In this document: positions 18,299 to 26,341 of the stretch, piece by piece | Layout: each line of letters starts with the position of its first letter | Position numbering within the stretch: the first letter of the stretch is position 1 | Origin: Acidimicrobiales bacterium | GTDB taxonomy: Bacteria > Actinomycetota > Acidimicrobiia > Acidimicrobiales > VFJN01 | Direction of reading: 5' to 3' | DNA: 60,016 nucleotides | Assembly (NCBI GenBank): GCA_035316325.1 | Contig: DATHJB010000015.1 | Coordinates: forward strand, 1 to 60,016 | Made by a program: the position numbers and the translations under genes | Notes under the pieces: generated by a model | Databases searched by the model: none | What the model saw: only the letters and a program-made list of their open reading frames with translations | Told to the model about the DNA's origin: nothing

Positions 18299-19707
18299 CA
18301 CCGCACGCAGGGCGGGAGCGGGCCGAGGACCGGGAGCGTGAGGTCGGGGGTCTCGGCGGGCGGGCCGCCGCCCGGGCCGGCGGGGGCGACGGCGATCACG
18401 AACACGAACGGCGACCGGGGCGGTTCGACGCCCTCGCACAAGGGGGCCGGGGCGCCGTCGGCCAGGTTGCCCGAGTCGACCGTGGAGGCGTGGCCCGTCA
18501 CCCACCGGTAGGGGTCCGGGTTGCCGGCGATGTCGGCCACGTTGTCGACCAGCTGCGTACCGGTGACCGGCCGCTCCAGCACGGTGGTCCGCAGCGGCGT
18601 CCCCACGACGACGGCGTGCCGGTCCGGCCCCGCGCCCGTGAACACGTTGGCCTCGACAGTGTTGCCGTCGTCCTCCACCCGGATCCCGTACACGACGTCG
18701 TGGAACCGGTTGGCCCGCACCGTGTTGTCGTCGGCCCGGTCGAGCACCATCCGCCGCAGCGGCTCGTCGACGTACGCCTCGTCGGTGCAGCTCATCGGCA
18801 GGGTGTTCTCGCCCATCCGGGACCCGATCCACACGCCGTTGGTGCCGCCGAAGAACTCGTTGCCCTCGATCAGGTTGTGCTCCGACGGGTAGCGGCGCTC
18901 GAAGTACTGGGGCCGCTCCGGGTACTCGCCGCAGTTCTTGTAGAGGAAGATCCCGCCGGCCGAGTTCCCGTGGAAGGCGTTGCCGACGATCGTGTTCTCG
19001 TAGGAGCCGTCCACCGAGATGCCCTCCCGGCCGATCCCCCAGAACCACAGGTCGACCCCGGCGAACGTGAACGGCTGGCCGCCCGGGCCGTTCTCCCGGT
19101 AGCCGTTGTCGACGATGACGTTGCCCTCGACGCGGCTGCGCCGGGAACCGGTCTCCAGGTAGATGCCGCTGCTGCCGGCCCCGTGGACCTGGCTGTCACG
19201 GATCGTGACGCCCTCCACGTAGCCGTCGACGAAGACCCCCACGCCCCGCGAGCCCCGGAACGTCGAGCGCTCGATCACGATGTCGGACGTCCCGTTCTCG
19301 TACTCCACGCCCTCGGGCAGGGTGCGGAAGCCGACCCGGGTGACCCGCAGCGAGTTCGTGAAGCCGCCCTCCACGTGGCAGTTCCGGATGGTCACGTCGT
19401 GCAGCGGCGTGTCGATCGGCGTCGACACCAGGATCCCGCTCCCGCCGGGGGTTCCTGTCGTGCGGATCGCCGCGCCCTGGCAGTCGAGGGTGACGTCCGA
19501 CGCCGTGACGTCGAGGCCGCGCGTGTAGTCGCACGCCGGGTCGAGGTGCGACGTGACGGTGACCTGCACCCGCTCGCCGGCCCGGTCGCAGCCGACCAGC
19601 ACCGAGCCCTCGCCGGGCGGCGGCAGCGGCTCCGGCTCGCAGGCGACCACGCCCACCAGCGCCATGCCGACCACCAGCCCCGTCCCCCACGACCGGTTCC
19701 TGCCCAC
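18298..19707 (-). CDS. Right-handed beta-helix lipoprotein
   Basis: A 469-residue exported protein. The signal sequence ends in the lipobox-like VVAC with C23 as lipidation site. Residues about 70-410 consist of short repeated turns such as DVTIRNCHVEGGF, GVTIRDSQVHGAGSSGIYLE, SENTIVGN-type and DNTVRANRFHDVVYGIRV segments: the parallel beta-helix (PbH1/NosD-like) fold of polysaccharide-binding or -cleaving proteins. No clear lyase active site can be named. GGGAGGG upstream supports the GTG start. It carries no copy of the repeated operator, so it may be unrelated to the catabolic genes around it. Confidence 0.85.
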   Translation of the reverse strand: MGRNRSWGTGLVVGMALVGVVACEPEPLPPPGEGSVLVGCDRAGERVQVTVTSHLDPACDYTRGLDVTASDVTLDCQGAAIRTTGTPGGSGILVSTPIDTPLHDVTIRNCHVEGGFTNSLRVTRVGFRTLPEGVEYENGTSDIVIERSTFRGSRGVGVFVDGYVEGVTIRDSQVHGAGSSGIYLETGSRRSRVEGNVIVDNGYRENGPGGQPFTFAGVDLWFWGIGREGISVDGSYENTIVGNAFHGNSAGGIFLYKNCGEYPERPQYFERRYPSEHNLIEGNEFFGGTNGVWIGSRMGENTLPMSCTDEAYVDEPLRRMVLDRADDNTVRANRFHDVVYGIRVEDDGNTVEANVFTGAGPDRHAVVVGTPLRTTVLERPVTGTQLVDNVADIAGNPDPYRWVTGHASTVDSGNLADGAPAPLCEGVEPPRSPFVFVIAVAPAGPGGGPPAETPDLTLPVLGPLPPCVR

Positions 19708-19824
19708 CCCGCGCCCTCCCTCACGAGACCTGCTGCTGCGGCGGTGAGCGTACGTGGGCCGCCTCCGGGAGCCACCGCCCGGCGCGATCCGTCATCGCCT
19801 GGTCACCGACCCGACATCGCTCCG

Positions 19825-20022
19825 TCAGTCCCCGGTGGTGATCGCTTCCTCGGGGCAGTTGGCCGCGGCCTTGCGTGCCGCCGCCTCGAGGCCCGGCGGC
19901 ACGTCGCCGTCGTCGACGCGGACGGCCCCGTAGCCCTCGTCGTCGGCGTCGAACACCTCGGGGGCGAGCATGTAGCAGCGCCCGTGCCCCGTGCACCGCT
20001 CCCGGTCGAGCGTGATCCGCAT
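19825..20022 (-). CDS. Ferredoxin, [3Fe-4S] type
   Basis: A 65-residue ferredoxin. The cluster ligands are C10, C16 and C56 in CTGHGRC and NCPEEAI; the second position of the usual CxxCxxC set is His, the mark of [3Fe-4S] ferredoxins that feed cytochromes P450 and Rieske-type oxygenases in actinobacteria. It lies two bases after the amidohydrolase stop codon and is the last gene of the operon at 22414-19825. No P450 or reductase gene lies nearby, so its partner is encoded elsewhere. Confidence 0.92.
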   Translation of the reverse strand: MRITLDRERCTGHGRCYMLAPEVFDADDEGYGAVRVDDGDVPPGLEAAARKAAANCPEEAITTGD

Positions 20023-20024
20023 GG

Positions 20025-21212
20025 TCAGGCCGCGATGCCCAGCAGCCCGGCGAGGTTGCCGCCCATGATGCGGGCGACGTCGGCACGGGGCAGGCCGTCG
20101 GGCAGGTCGTCGACGAACGACAGCGGGTCCGCCATCCCCTCGGGGTGCGGGAAGTCGGAGCCGAACAGCACCCGGTCGCTGCCGATCGCCTCGATGAGCC
20201 CCGCCAGGCCGTCCTCCCAGAACGGGTTGACGTAGACGTTGCGGTTGAAGGTCTCCACCGGGTGCTCGGGGAACTCGTGGGGCATCTTCTTGTAGGTGCC
20301 CGCGAAGTTCGCGATCAGCGGCCGCACCCAGGCACCGCCGTTCTCGACCGTGGCGATGCGCACGTCGGGGAAGCGGGTGAGCGCCCCGTGGCACACCAGC
20401 GCCGCCATCGTGTCCATGATCGGGCGGCTGCCCATCACCATCGAGCGGAACGGGTTCGGCTTGAACGGCAGGAACTCGCCCCGCCCCTCCCACATGCCGG
20501 CGATGTCGGCGTAGCCGGAGTCGGACGCGTGCATCGCCACCAGCACCCCCGCCTCCTGGATGCGGGCCCACAGCGGGTCGAACTCGGGCATCCCGGGCGA
20601 CCGCGGCCCCCGCAGGCCCCACGCCGGCGCCGGGCGGATGAGCACGGCCCGGGCGCCGCGCTCCAGGCACCACTCCAGCTCCTCGACCGCCTTCTCGACG
20701 ATGGGCAGGGTGATCACCGGCGTGGCGAAGATGCGGTCCTCGTAGTTGAACGTCCACTCGTCGTGGAGCCAGCGGTTGAAGGCGTGGACCGCGGCGTGGG
20801 CGAGGTCCGGGTCGTCGCGCATCCGCTCCTCCAGCAGGCTGGCGAGCGTGGGGAACATCAGCGCGGCGTCGATGCCCAGGTCGTCGAGCTTGGCGAGCCG
20901 GCTCACGGGCTCGCGGGCCCAGTCGGGGCAGCGGATGGGGTCGCCGGTGAGCTCCCGCAGCGTCTTGCCGTCGGGGTTGCCCCGCCGGTACAGCTCCTCG
21001 TGGGCGCCGGGCGCGGCCACCACCTCGAAGGTGGGGTTGGGGATGTAGTCGCTGATCGTGCCCCGGATGGCGATCTTGGTGCGCCCGTTGATCTGCACGT
21101 ACTGGACGGCCTTGCGGTGCTCCTCCGGGAGGTAGCGGGTGAAGGCCTCCGGGGTCTCGTAGAGGTGGTTGTCGGCGTCGACCACCGTGTAGTCGATGTC
21201 GTGCCGGGTCAT
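20025..21212 (-). CDS. Amidohydrolase-2 family protein
   Basis: A 395-residue TIM-barrel metal-dependent hydrolase of the amidohydrolase-2 (ACMSD/LigW-like) family. The N-terminal metal motif is the variant VVDADNHLYE (DxxH in place of HxH). LVAMHASD carries the barrel histidine and VLFGSDFPHPEG holds the last-strand aspartate typical of this group. Members decarboxylate or hydrolyse carboxylated aromatics and related acids; the substrate is not readable. Its ATG overlaps the stop of the upstream paralogue (TCAT at 21209-21212). Confidence 0.9.
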   Translation of the reverse strand: MTRHDIDYTVVDADNHLYETPEAFTRYLPEEHRKAVQYVQINGRTKIAIRGTISDYIPNPTFEVVAAPGAHEELYRRGNPDGKTLRELTGDPIRCPDWAREPVSRLAKLDDLGIDAALMFPTLASLLEERMRDDPDLAHAAVHAFNRWLHDEWTFNYEDRIFATPVITLPIVEKAVEELEWCLERGARAVLIRPAPAWGLRGPRSPGMPEFDPLWARIQEAGVLVAMHASDSGYADIAGMWEGRGEFLPFKPNPFRSMVMGSRPIMDTMAALVCHGALTRFPDVRIATVENGGAWVRPLIANFAGTYKKMPHEFPEHPVETFNRNVYVNPFWEDGLAGLIEAIGSDRVLFGSDFPHPEGMADPLSFVDDLPDGLPRADVARIMGGNLAGLLGIAA

Positions 21213-22414
21213 GCCATCAGCTCCAGGACGTTGTCGCGCATCACCTTGCGCACCTCGGCGTCGTCGAAGGTCGGGATGTCCTTCACGTAGTCGGTGGGCT
21301 CGGGCAGCCCCTCGGCGTGCGGGAAGTCGGACCCGAACAGCAGCCGCTCGATGCCCAGCACGTCCTTCAGGAGCGCCATGTCGTCCTCGTAGTAGGGCGC
21401 CACCCAGACCTGCCGCTTGAACTGCTCGACCGGATGCTCCTCGAACGAGAACGGCATCTTCCCGTAGCCGTCGGTGAGGGCGCGCAGCAGGGAGGGCACC
21501 CACATGGCGCCGTTCTCGATCGACGCCAGGCGCAGGTGCGGGAAGCGCTCGAGGACGCCGTGGCAGATCAGCGCGGCGAAGGTGTCGGAGATGCCCCGCT
21601 CCTGGAAGGCGACCAGTGGGAACACGGCGTGCTTGAAGCCCTCGAAGTCGCCGCCGCCCGAGCCCGAGCCGGGGTCGGTGGTGCGCCAGACCTTGCCGTA
21701 CTGCTGCACGCCGCTGAGCCCGGCGTGCAGCGCCATGGGGACGCCGGCCTCGTCGAGCTGCGCCCACACCGGGTCGAAGCGGGGGTGGCCGGGCGACACG
21801 TAGCCCTCGCCGTCGGGCACCGGGCCGGGCACCATCACCAGGATGCGGGCGCCGGCGGCGAGCACCCGCTCGACCTCCTGCGCGGCCAGGGCGGGGTCGG
21901 CGAGCGTGATCATGGGCGCGGCGTAGAGGCGACCGTCGCCGCGGTCGAAGCCCCAGTCGTCGTCGAGCCAGCGGTTGAAGGCGGTGAAGGCGGCGTGGAG
22001 CGCGGGGACGTCGCGCTTGAGCGCCTCCTGCATGCCGACGCCGAGGGTCGGGAACAGCAGTGCGCCCTCGAGGCCCTGCTCGTCCATGAGGCGGAGGCGG
22101 GCGGCGCGGTCGCGGTAGCCGGGGTGCTCGGACAGCGGGTCGAGGTCGCCGAACATCGTCTTGAGGTCGAGCCCGTCGGTGTTGCGGCCCCGGAAGTAGT
22201 CCTCGAGGCTGCCGGGCCTGGCGATCGGGTCGAAGCGCGGGTTGGGGATGAACTTGTTGACCTTCCCCCCGACGAGGAGGCGTCGCTTGCCGCCCACCTC
22301 GGCCCACTGCATGCACCGCTTGGCCATCGCCGGCTCGATGTAGCGGATGAACGCGTCCTCGGCTTCGTAGTAGTGGTTGTCGGCGTCGAACGCCTTGAAG
22401 TCCAGTGCGGCCAC
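21209..22414 (-). CDS. Amidohydrolase-2 family protein (paralogue)
   Basis: A 401-residue paralogue of the following gene. It shows the same landmarks: FDADNHYYEAEDAFIRYI at the N-terminus, GVPMALHAGLS for the barrel histidine and LLFGSDFPHAEG near the C-terminus. The tandem pair may form a heteromeric enzyme, as is common for duplicated amidohydrolases beside ferredoxins in actinobacterial terpenoid and steroid gene sets (inference). The GTG start at 22414 is supported by TAACAT on this strand (22426-22421) six bases upstream. An operator copy lies just upstream of that hexamer. Confidence 0.9.
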   Translation of the reverse strand: MAALDFKAFDADNHYYEAEDAFIRYIEPAMAKRCMQWAEVGGKRRLLVGGKVNKFIPNPRFDPIARPGSLEDYFRGRNTDGLDLKTMFGDLDPLSEHPGYRDRAARLRLMDEQGLEGALLFPTLGVGMQEALKRDVPALHAAFTAFNRWLDDDWGFDRGDGRLYAAPMITLADPALAAQEVERVLAAGARILVMVPGPVPDGEGYVSPGHPRFDPVWAQLDEAGVPMALHAGLSGVQQYGKVWRTTDPGSGSGGGDFEGFKHAVFPLVAFQERGISDTFAALICHGVLERFPHLRLASIENGAMWVPSLLRALTDGYGKMPFSFEEHPVEQFKRQVWVAPYYEDDMALLKDVLGIERLLFGSDFPHAEGLPEPTDYVKDIPTFDDAEVRKVMRDNVLELMA

Positions 22415-22436
22415 GTCGCGATGTTACCCGCAGTCG

Positions 22437-22453
22437 TGACGTGAGTGTTAGAG
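22437..22453 (+). promoter_or_regulatory. 17-bp repeated operator, copy 4
   Basis: TGACGTGAGTGTTAGAG matches the consensus at 15 of 17 positions. It covers the spacer and -35 position of the leaderless promoter (TAACAT at 22421-22426 read on the minus strand) of the amidohydrolase operon. Confidence 0.65.
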
Positions 22454-22514
22454 AACTGGCTCGTCAGGAGGAGGCCCGCGCGTGGCGCCCACCGCCCTAC
22501 CGTGGTGCGCCGGT

Positions 22515-22531
22515 TTCTGACGCTCACGTCA
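22515..22531 (-). promoter_or_regulatory. 17-bp repeated operator, copy 5
   Basis: On the minus strand this reads TGACGTGAGCGTCAGAA, 16 of 17 to the consensus, and contains the perfect palindrome TGACG-N4-CGTCA. It lies three bases before TAGGCT (22535-22540), itself seven bases before the ATG of the divergent amidohydrolase at 22548. Confidence 0.7.
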
Positions 22532-22547
22532 GGTTAGGCTCGCCGTC

Positions 22548-23393
22548 ATGGTGCTCGACGCGTGGGTCAACCTCCTGCCCGAAGGCTTCGCCGAGGCGTG
22601 GGGAGCACGGGAGGAGAACGCCTCCGTCGCCCGCCTGTTCGGCGACGACCTGGCCCAGGACCGCACGGTCGAGCAGCTGCTCGCCGCCATGGACGAAGCC
22701 GGCGTCGACACCGCCGTGCTCACCGGCGGCCTCGGCGACCCCGAGCGGATGCACCGGCGGGGTGCCCATGCCGCCGAGGACCTCCTGGCCCTGGCCGACG
22801 CGCACCCGGGCCGGTTCCTCGTGTCGGCCGTGGTCGACCGGGCGACGCGGCCCGTCGAGAACTGCCGCCGCATCCGGGAGCTGGCCCAGCACGACCGGTT
22901 CGCCCTCGTGCGGGTGACGCCGCTGGTCGAGCAGTACGAGCTGAACCACCGCCTCTACTACCCCGTGTACGCCACGTGCGCCGAGCTGGGGCTGCCGGTG
23001 TCGGTGAACGTGGGCGTGCCGGGGCCGCAGGTGCGGTCGCGCTGCCAGGACCCGGTGCTGCTGGAGGACCTGCTGATCGACTTCCCCGACCTCACCGTCG
23101 TCGGCGCCCACATGGGGCACCCGTACGAGGGGCTGCTGATCCAGTACATGCTCAAGTGGCCAGAGCTGTTCCTGATGACGTCGGCCTACCTGGCCACCTA
23201 CATGGACCCGGCGCTGGTGCGGTTCATGGACTCCTCCCGGGGGCGGGGCCGGGTGTGGTTCGCCTCCGACCACCCCGTCATCGCCGCCGGCCGCGCCCTC
23301 GACGCCGCCCGCAAGCTCCCCCTCTCCCCCGACTCGATGGCCGAGTTCCTCGACACCTCCGCCCGCCGCGCCCTCACCCGCGGCTCGGGGTGA
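22548..23393 (+). CDS. Amidohydrolase-2 family protein, short form
   Basis: A 281-residue member of the amidohydrolase-2 family, shorter than the two divergent paralogues. It begins MVLDAWVNLLPEG, where the usual HxH is absent, but keeps VVGAHMGHPYEG (barrel histidines) and VWFASDHPVIAA (terminal aspartate). Loss of the N-terminal metal histidines suggests altered metal use or a decarboxylase-like mechanism. The leaderless promoter TAGGCT-N7-ATG supports the start, and operator copy 5 sits directly upstream. The last 20 bp overlap the convergent gene. Confidence 0.87.
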   Translation: MVLDAWVNLLPEGFAEAWGAREENASVARLFGDDLAQDRTVEQLLAAMDEAGVDTAVLTGGLGDPERMHRRGAHAAEDLLALADAHPGRFLVSAVVDRATRPVENCRRIRELAQHDRFALVRVTPLVEQYELNHRLYYPVYATCAELGLPVSVNVGVPGPQVRSRCQDPVLLEDLLIDFPDLTVVGAHMGHPYEGLLIQYMLKWPELFLMTSAYLATYMDPALVRFMDSSRGRGRVWFASDHPVIAAGRALDAARKLPLSPDSMAEFLDTSARRALTRGSG

Positions 23394-23910
23394 CCCAGAT
23401 CGCTTGGTAGAGGTAGCCCTCCGGGCCGGGGCTCTCGTAGCTGAAGCGCACCGCCAGCCCGACCGGCAGGGGTCGCCGGATGCTGTTCGGGACGTTCGAC
23501 TCGTGGGCGAACACGTCGCCGGCGAGCTCAGGCGAGGCGAGCACGCCCCAGCCGGTCTCGTCGTGCCAGGCCACCACCCGGCCGTCGACCGGGCCCCGCT
23601 GGTCGGCCTTCGCGAACCCGGCGGTGTGCTGGCCCGGGCGTTGCGGTGAGCTGCTGGGCGGGCGGTCCCGCAGGGCGGCGGAGAGGAGCAGGTCGACCGC
23701 GGTGTAGAGGCCCACCACCACGAACGGCGCCGCGAACGCCATCTTCCACAGCCGGGCGATGTGGGCGTTCTCCTCCGTCGAGCACTCCTCGCCCCAGGTG
23801 GCGCACAGCCCCGAGACCAGCGCCGTGTACCCCAGCACCACACCGACGGCGATGCCGACCACCGTCGCCACCACGTATCCGACCCCTCGTCCCCCTGCCC
23901 CGTCTCCCAT
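23374..23910 (-). CDS. Membrane protein with cold-shock-like C-terminal domain
   Basis: A protein of about 178 residues. Two hydrophobic helices (about 11-35 and 57-78) flank a short loop with two cysteines (GLCATWGEEC). After a Ser/Pro linker, residues about 107-175 read VDGRVVAWHDETGWGVL, then DVFAHESNV and GLAVRFSYE, which matches the layout of an OB-fold cold-shock domain (G-x-V-x-W/F...G-x-G-x-I...D-V-F-x-H). A membrane-tethered cold-shock fold is uncommon. The aromatic RNP motifs are only partly kept, so nucleic-acid binding is uncertain. The start is the ATG at 23910, with GGTGG four bases upstream. Confidence 0.75.
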   Translation of the reverse strand: MGDGAGGRGVGYVVATVVGIAVGVVLGYTALVSGLCATWGEECSTEENAHIARLWKMAFAAPFVVVGLYTAVDLLLSAALRDRPPSSSPQRPGQHTAGFAKADQRGPVDGRVVAWHDETGWGVLASPELAGDVFAHESNVPNSIRRPLPVGLAVRFSYESPGPEGYLYQAIWVTPSRG

Positions 23911-24029
23911 GCCTCCACCATCCGCCTCCGGGACGCCCCGGCCCACCCGGGCTGGCCCCCGGTTCCCGGTGGGGTGACGGGACGGGGGTGACGGTTCGGG
24001 GGGCGAGGGGGCGGTCTAGGGTCGGCGCC

Positions 24030-24824
24030 GTGCGGCGGCTGAAACGGATGGCGACCCTCGGCGCCGTGGTCGGGGTGGGGTTGGTCGGCGGGTCGGAGGC
24101 GGCCGCCCAGGAACCTGCCGTCGAGCTGACGCCGCTGCCGGGCGACGTCGCCGCGGCGATCGTCGAGGACGGGTGGTACGCCGATCCCGAGTCGGTCGGG
24201 GATCGGGAGCAGCTGGACCAGGTCGCCGAGCGGCTGGCGAACCAGGGCGAGCCGATGGGGTTCGCGCTGCTGGCCGAGGAGCCGCCCGGGTCGAGCCCCG
24301 CGTATGCCGAGGACGTGCTCGACGCCCTGCCCTCCCAGCCCGGGCAGCGCGTCCGCACGGTCGTGGTGCTGTCGGACGCCGACGTGGGCGTCGTCAGCGA
24401 CTTCTGGAGCGACCAGGCGATCGACGACGCCCTCGACGAGACGATCGACGACCTGCGCGCCGACCCCACCGACGGCCTCGAAGCCCTCGCCGACGCCCTG
24501 GCGGCCGCGCCGTCCGGGTTCGACGACGGCGGGAGCGACACGGGCGACGACGACAGCGGCCCGAACACCGGCCTGATCGCGCTCGGCGTCGTCGCGCTCG
24601 GCGGCGTGGCGCTGGCCAGCCGCTACTGGTCGAGCTCGACGGGTGGCGACGGCTACGACGACAGCTACGGCGACTCCTACGACGACGGTGGCTCGTCCCG
24701 AGCCCGCCGCCTGCGCCGGTCGTCGTTCCGCCGGTCCTCCAGCAGCCGCCGCAGCTCGAGCGGCGGGTCGAGCCGCAGGTCGTCCAGCGGGTCCCGTCGC
24801 GGGCGCGGTGGCCGGCGCCTCTGA
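24030..24824 (+). CDS. Exported TPM-domain-like protein with Ser/Arg-rich tail
   Basis: A 264-residue protein. Residues 1-28 form a signal peptide (ATLGAVVGVGLVGGSEAAAQ). Residues about 30-155 resemble the TPM/YgcG domain (VEDGWYADPESVGDREQLDQV, then VVVLSDADVGVVSDFWSD), found in membrane-complex assembly factors and phosphatase-like proteins. One membrane helix follows (about 175-195), then an Asp/Tyr/Gly linker and a cytoplasmic tail made almost only of Ser, Arg and Gly. TAGGGT seven bases before the GTG at 24030 supports a leaderless start; an in-frame ATG at 24048 is less likely because it would shorten the signal peptide. Confidence 0.75.
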   Translation: MRRLKRMATLGAVVGVGLVGGSEAAAQEPAVELTPLPGDVAAAIVEDGWYADPESVGDREQLDQVAERLANQGEPMGFALLAEEPPGSSPAYAEDVLDALPSQPGQRVRTVVVLSDADVGVVSDFWSDQAIDDALDETIDDLRADPTDGLEALADALAAAPSGFDDGGSDTGDDDSGPNTGLIALGVVALGGVALASRYWSSSTGGDGYDDSYGDSYDDGGSSRARRLRRSSFRRSSSSRRSSSGGSSRRSSSGSRRGRGGRRL

Positions 24825-24888
24825 CGGCCGGCGGCGTACCCCACCAGGTGACTGCTGCCGACCACTGGCGTCACCTACTGTGGTCCGA

Positions 24889-25749
24889 ATGTGCGGAAAG
24901 TGCCTGAAGAGGTCGTCTTCGGTCGCGATCGCGGGCCTGGTGGCCCTGTTCGCCGCCGCCTGCTCGTCGGACGACGACGGCGGCGCCGAGGTCGACGCCC
25001 AGGTCACCGACCGGTTGGCGACGGCAGCCGAGGGCATCGAGGCGGCCGACGGCCTGCACGTCGAGATGCGGTTCGTCCTCTACGAGGGCGGCGAGAGCGA
25101 CAGCACCGGCGCCGAGCCCGACCAGGCCACCTGCATGGCGGCGTCGTTCGAGCCCGCCGCCACCACGGAGACCGGTGAGCGTGCCCACATGAACTTCGGC
25201 ACCCCCCACGAGGACTACGCCAACTACGGCTGCCTGCTCGGCAGCACGTTCACCGTCGACGGCACCCGGGTCTACGCCCACACCGACGAGCCCGCCCCCG
25301 GCACGTCGAACGGCCTGCTGTCGCGGGTCGGTGAGACCACCCCCGAGCTCGTCGACGAGCTGACGGCCCTCGACTCCGACGCGGGCGCGGAGCTCGCCGC
25401 CCTCGTGGAGTCCGGCGCCACAGGGGTCGAGGAGGTCGACGACGACACCGTCACCTTCGAGATCGACCCCGACGAGCTCGCCGACAACGCCCCACCCGAG
25501 GCCGCCACCGAAGAGCCCGCCGACACCGTCACGCTCACCGCGGCCTACGACCCCGAGGCCCCCGAGCAGCTGGCGTCGCTCGAGTTCGAGCTCACCGCCG
25601 GCGACACCACCGCGATCATCACCTACTACTACGCGGACTACAACCAACCCCAGGAGGTGGAGATCCCCGTGGCGCCCTACATCACGCCCGACGTGACCCC
25701 GCTCCGGTCGCTCGACGAGCTGCAGGCCTTCGTCGGCCTGAACGCGTAG
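24889..25749 (+). CDS. Lipoprotein, LppX/LolA-like
   Basis: A 286-residue lipoprotein with lipobox FAAAC (C25). The mature part has alternating beta segments and paired cysteines (CMAASFEP and YGCLLG) and resembles the single-domain lipid-carrier fold of LppX/LprG-type proteins in overall pattern (inference from layout, not from a motif). TACTGT seven bases before the ATG suggests a leaderless promoter. It precedes another small lipoprotein by 7 bp, so the two are probably co-transcribed. Confidence 0.75.
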   Translation: MCGKCLKRSSSVAIAGLVALFAAACSSDDDGGAEVDAQVTDRLATAAEGIEAADGLHVEMRFVLYEGGESDSTGAEPDQATCMAASFEPAATTETGERAHMNFGTPHEDYANYGCLLGSTFTVDGTRVYAHTDEPAPGTSNGLLSRVGETTPELVDELTALDSDAGAELAALVESGATGVEEVDDDTVTFEIDPDELADNAPPEAATEEPADTVTLTAAYDPEAPEQLASLEFELTAGDTTAIITYYYADYNQPQEVEIPVAPYITPDVTPLRSLDELQAFVGLNA

Positions 25750-25756
25750 GCCCGCG

Positions 25757-26341
25757 GTGCGCACCCGAGCCTGGCTCGCGACGGTCCCGGTCCTGCTCCT
25801 GACGGTGGGCGCCTGCGGTGGCGACGACGACGGCGATGGCGGCGGGGGGCTCTCCATGGGCAGCCTGAGCGACGCCGGCGACACCTGCCCGGTCGACCTG
25901 GGCGCCGCCGTGGTCGACGCCGGCATGACCGACGACGCCGGCGACGTCGCCGTCGAGGTGACCGAGGGCTCCGGCGACGGCGGCCAGGACGACTCGGCGA
26001 TCGACCAGTTCGGCGGCACCCTCGTCGAGTGCACCGTGGCGGTCGACGACGGCGAGGCGACCGCCATCGTGTTCGCCACCGAGCGACCCAGCGCCGTCAA
26101 CCTGCTGCTCCCCCAGATGTCGGCCGACCTCGGGTTGGCCAGCGACGTCCTGCTCGACGTCGCGGAACGGGCGGAGGACGCCGAGACCGGCGAGCTGCTC
26201 GACCTCGGCGCCGACGGACCCGCCGCCGCGGCCCCGATCGAGGTGGGCGACGCCGAGTCGGCCGTCCTCTACGTGTCGGCCCCGGATGCGACGCCGGAGC
26301 AGGTTCGGTCGGCCGCAGAGGCCATGCTCGACACCCTCTGA
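25757..26341 (+). CDS. Small lipoprotein of unknown function
   Basis: A 194-residue protein with lipobox TVGAC (C20) and an Asp/Gly-rich mature N-terminus (about 21-35). The remainder is acidic and holds two further cysteines (DTCPVDLG and VECTVAV). No domain is recognised. The GTG start lies 7 bp after the preceding lipoprotein gene. Its TGA stop overlaps the apparent CTG start of the MFS gene. Confidence 0.75.
   Translation: MRTRAWLATVPVLLLTVGACGGDDDGDGGGGLSMGSLSDAGDTCPVDLGAAVVDAGMTDDAGDVAVEVTEGSGDGGQDDSAIDQFGGTLVECTVAVDDGEATAIVFATERPSAVNLLLPQMSADLGLASDVLLDVAERAEDAETGELLDLGADGPAAAAPIEVGDAESAVLYVSAPDATPEQVRSAAEAMLDTL

Noticed and set aside
20025..22414. Tandem amidohydrolases as a recent gene duplication with possible recombination
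   Set aside because: The two proteins keep the same landmarks but differ in most residues, so the duplication is old.
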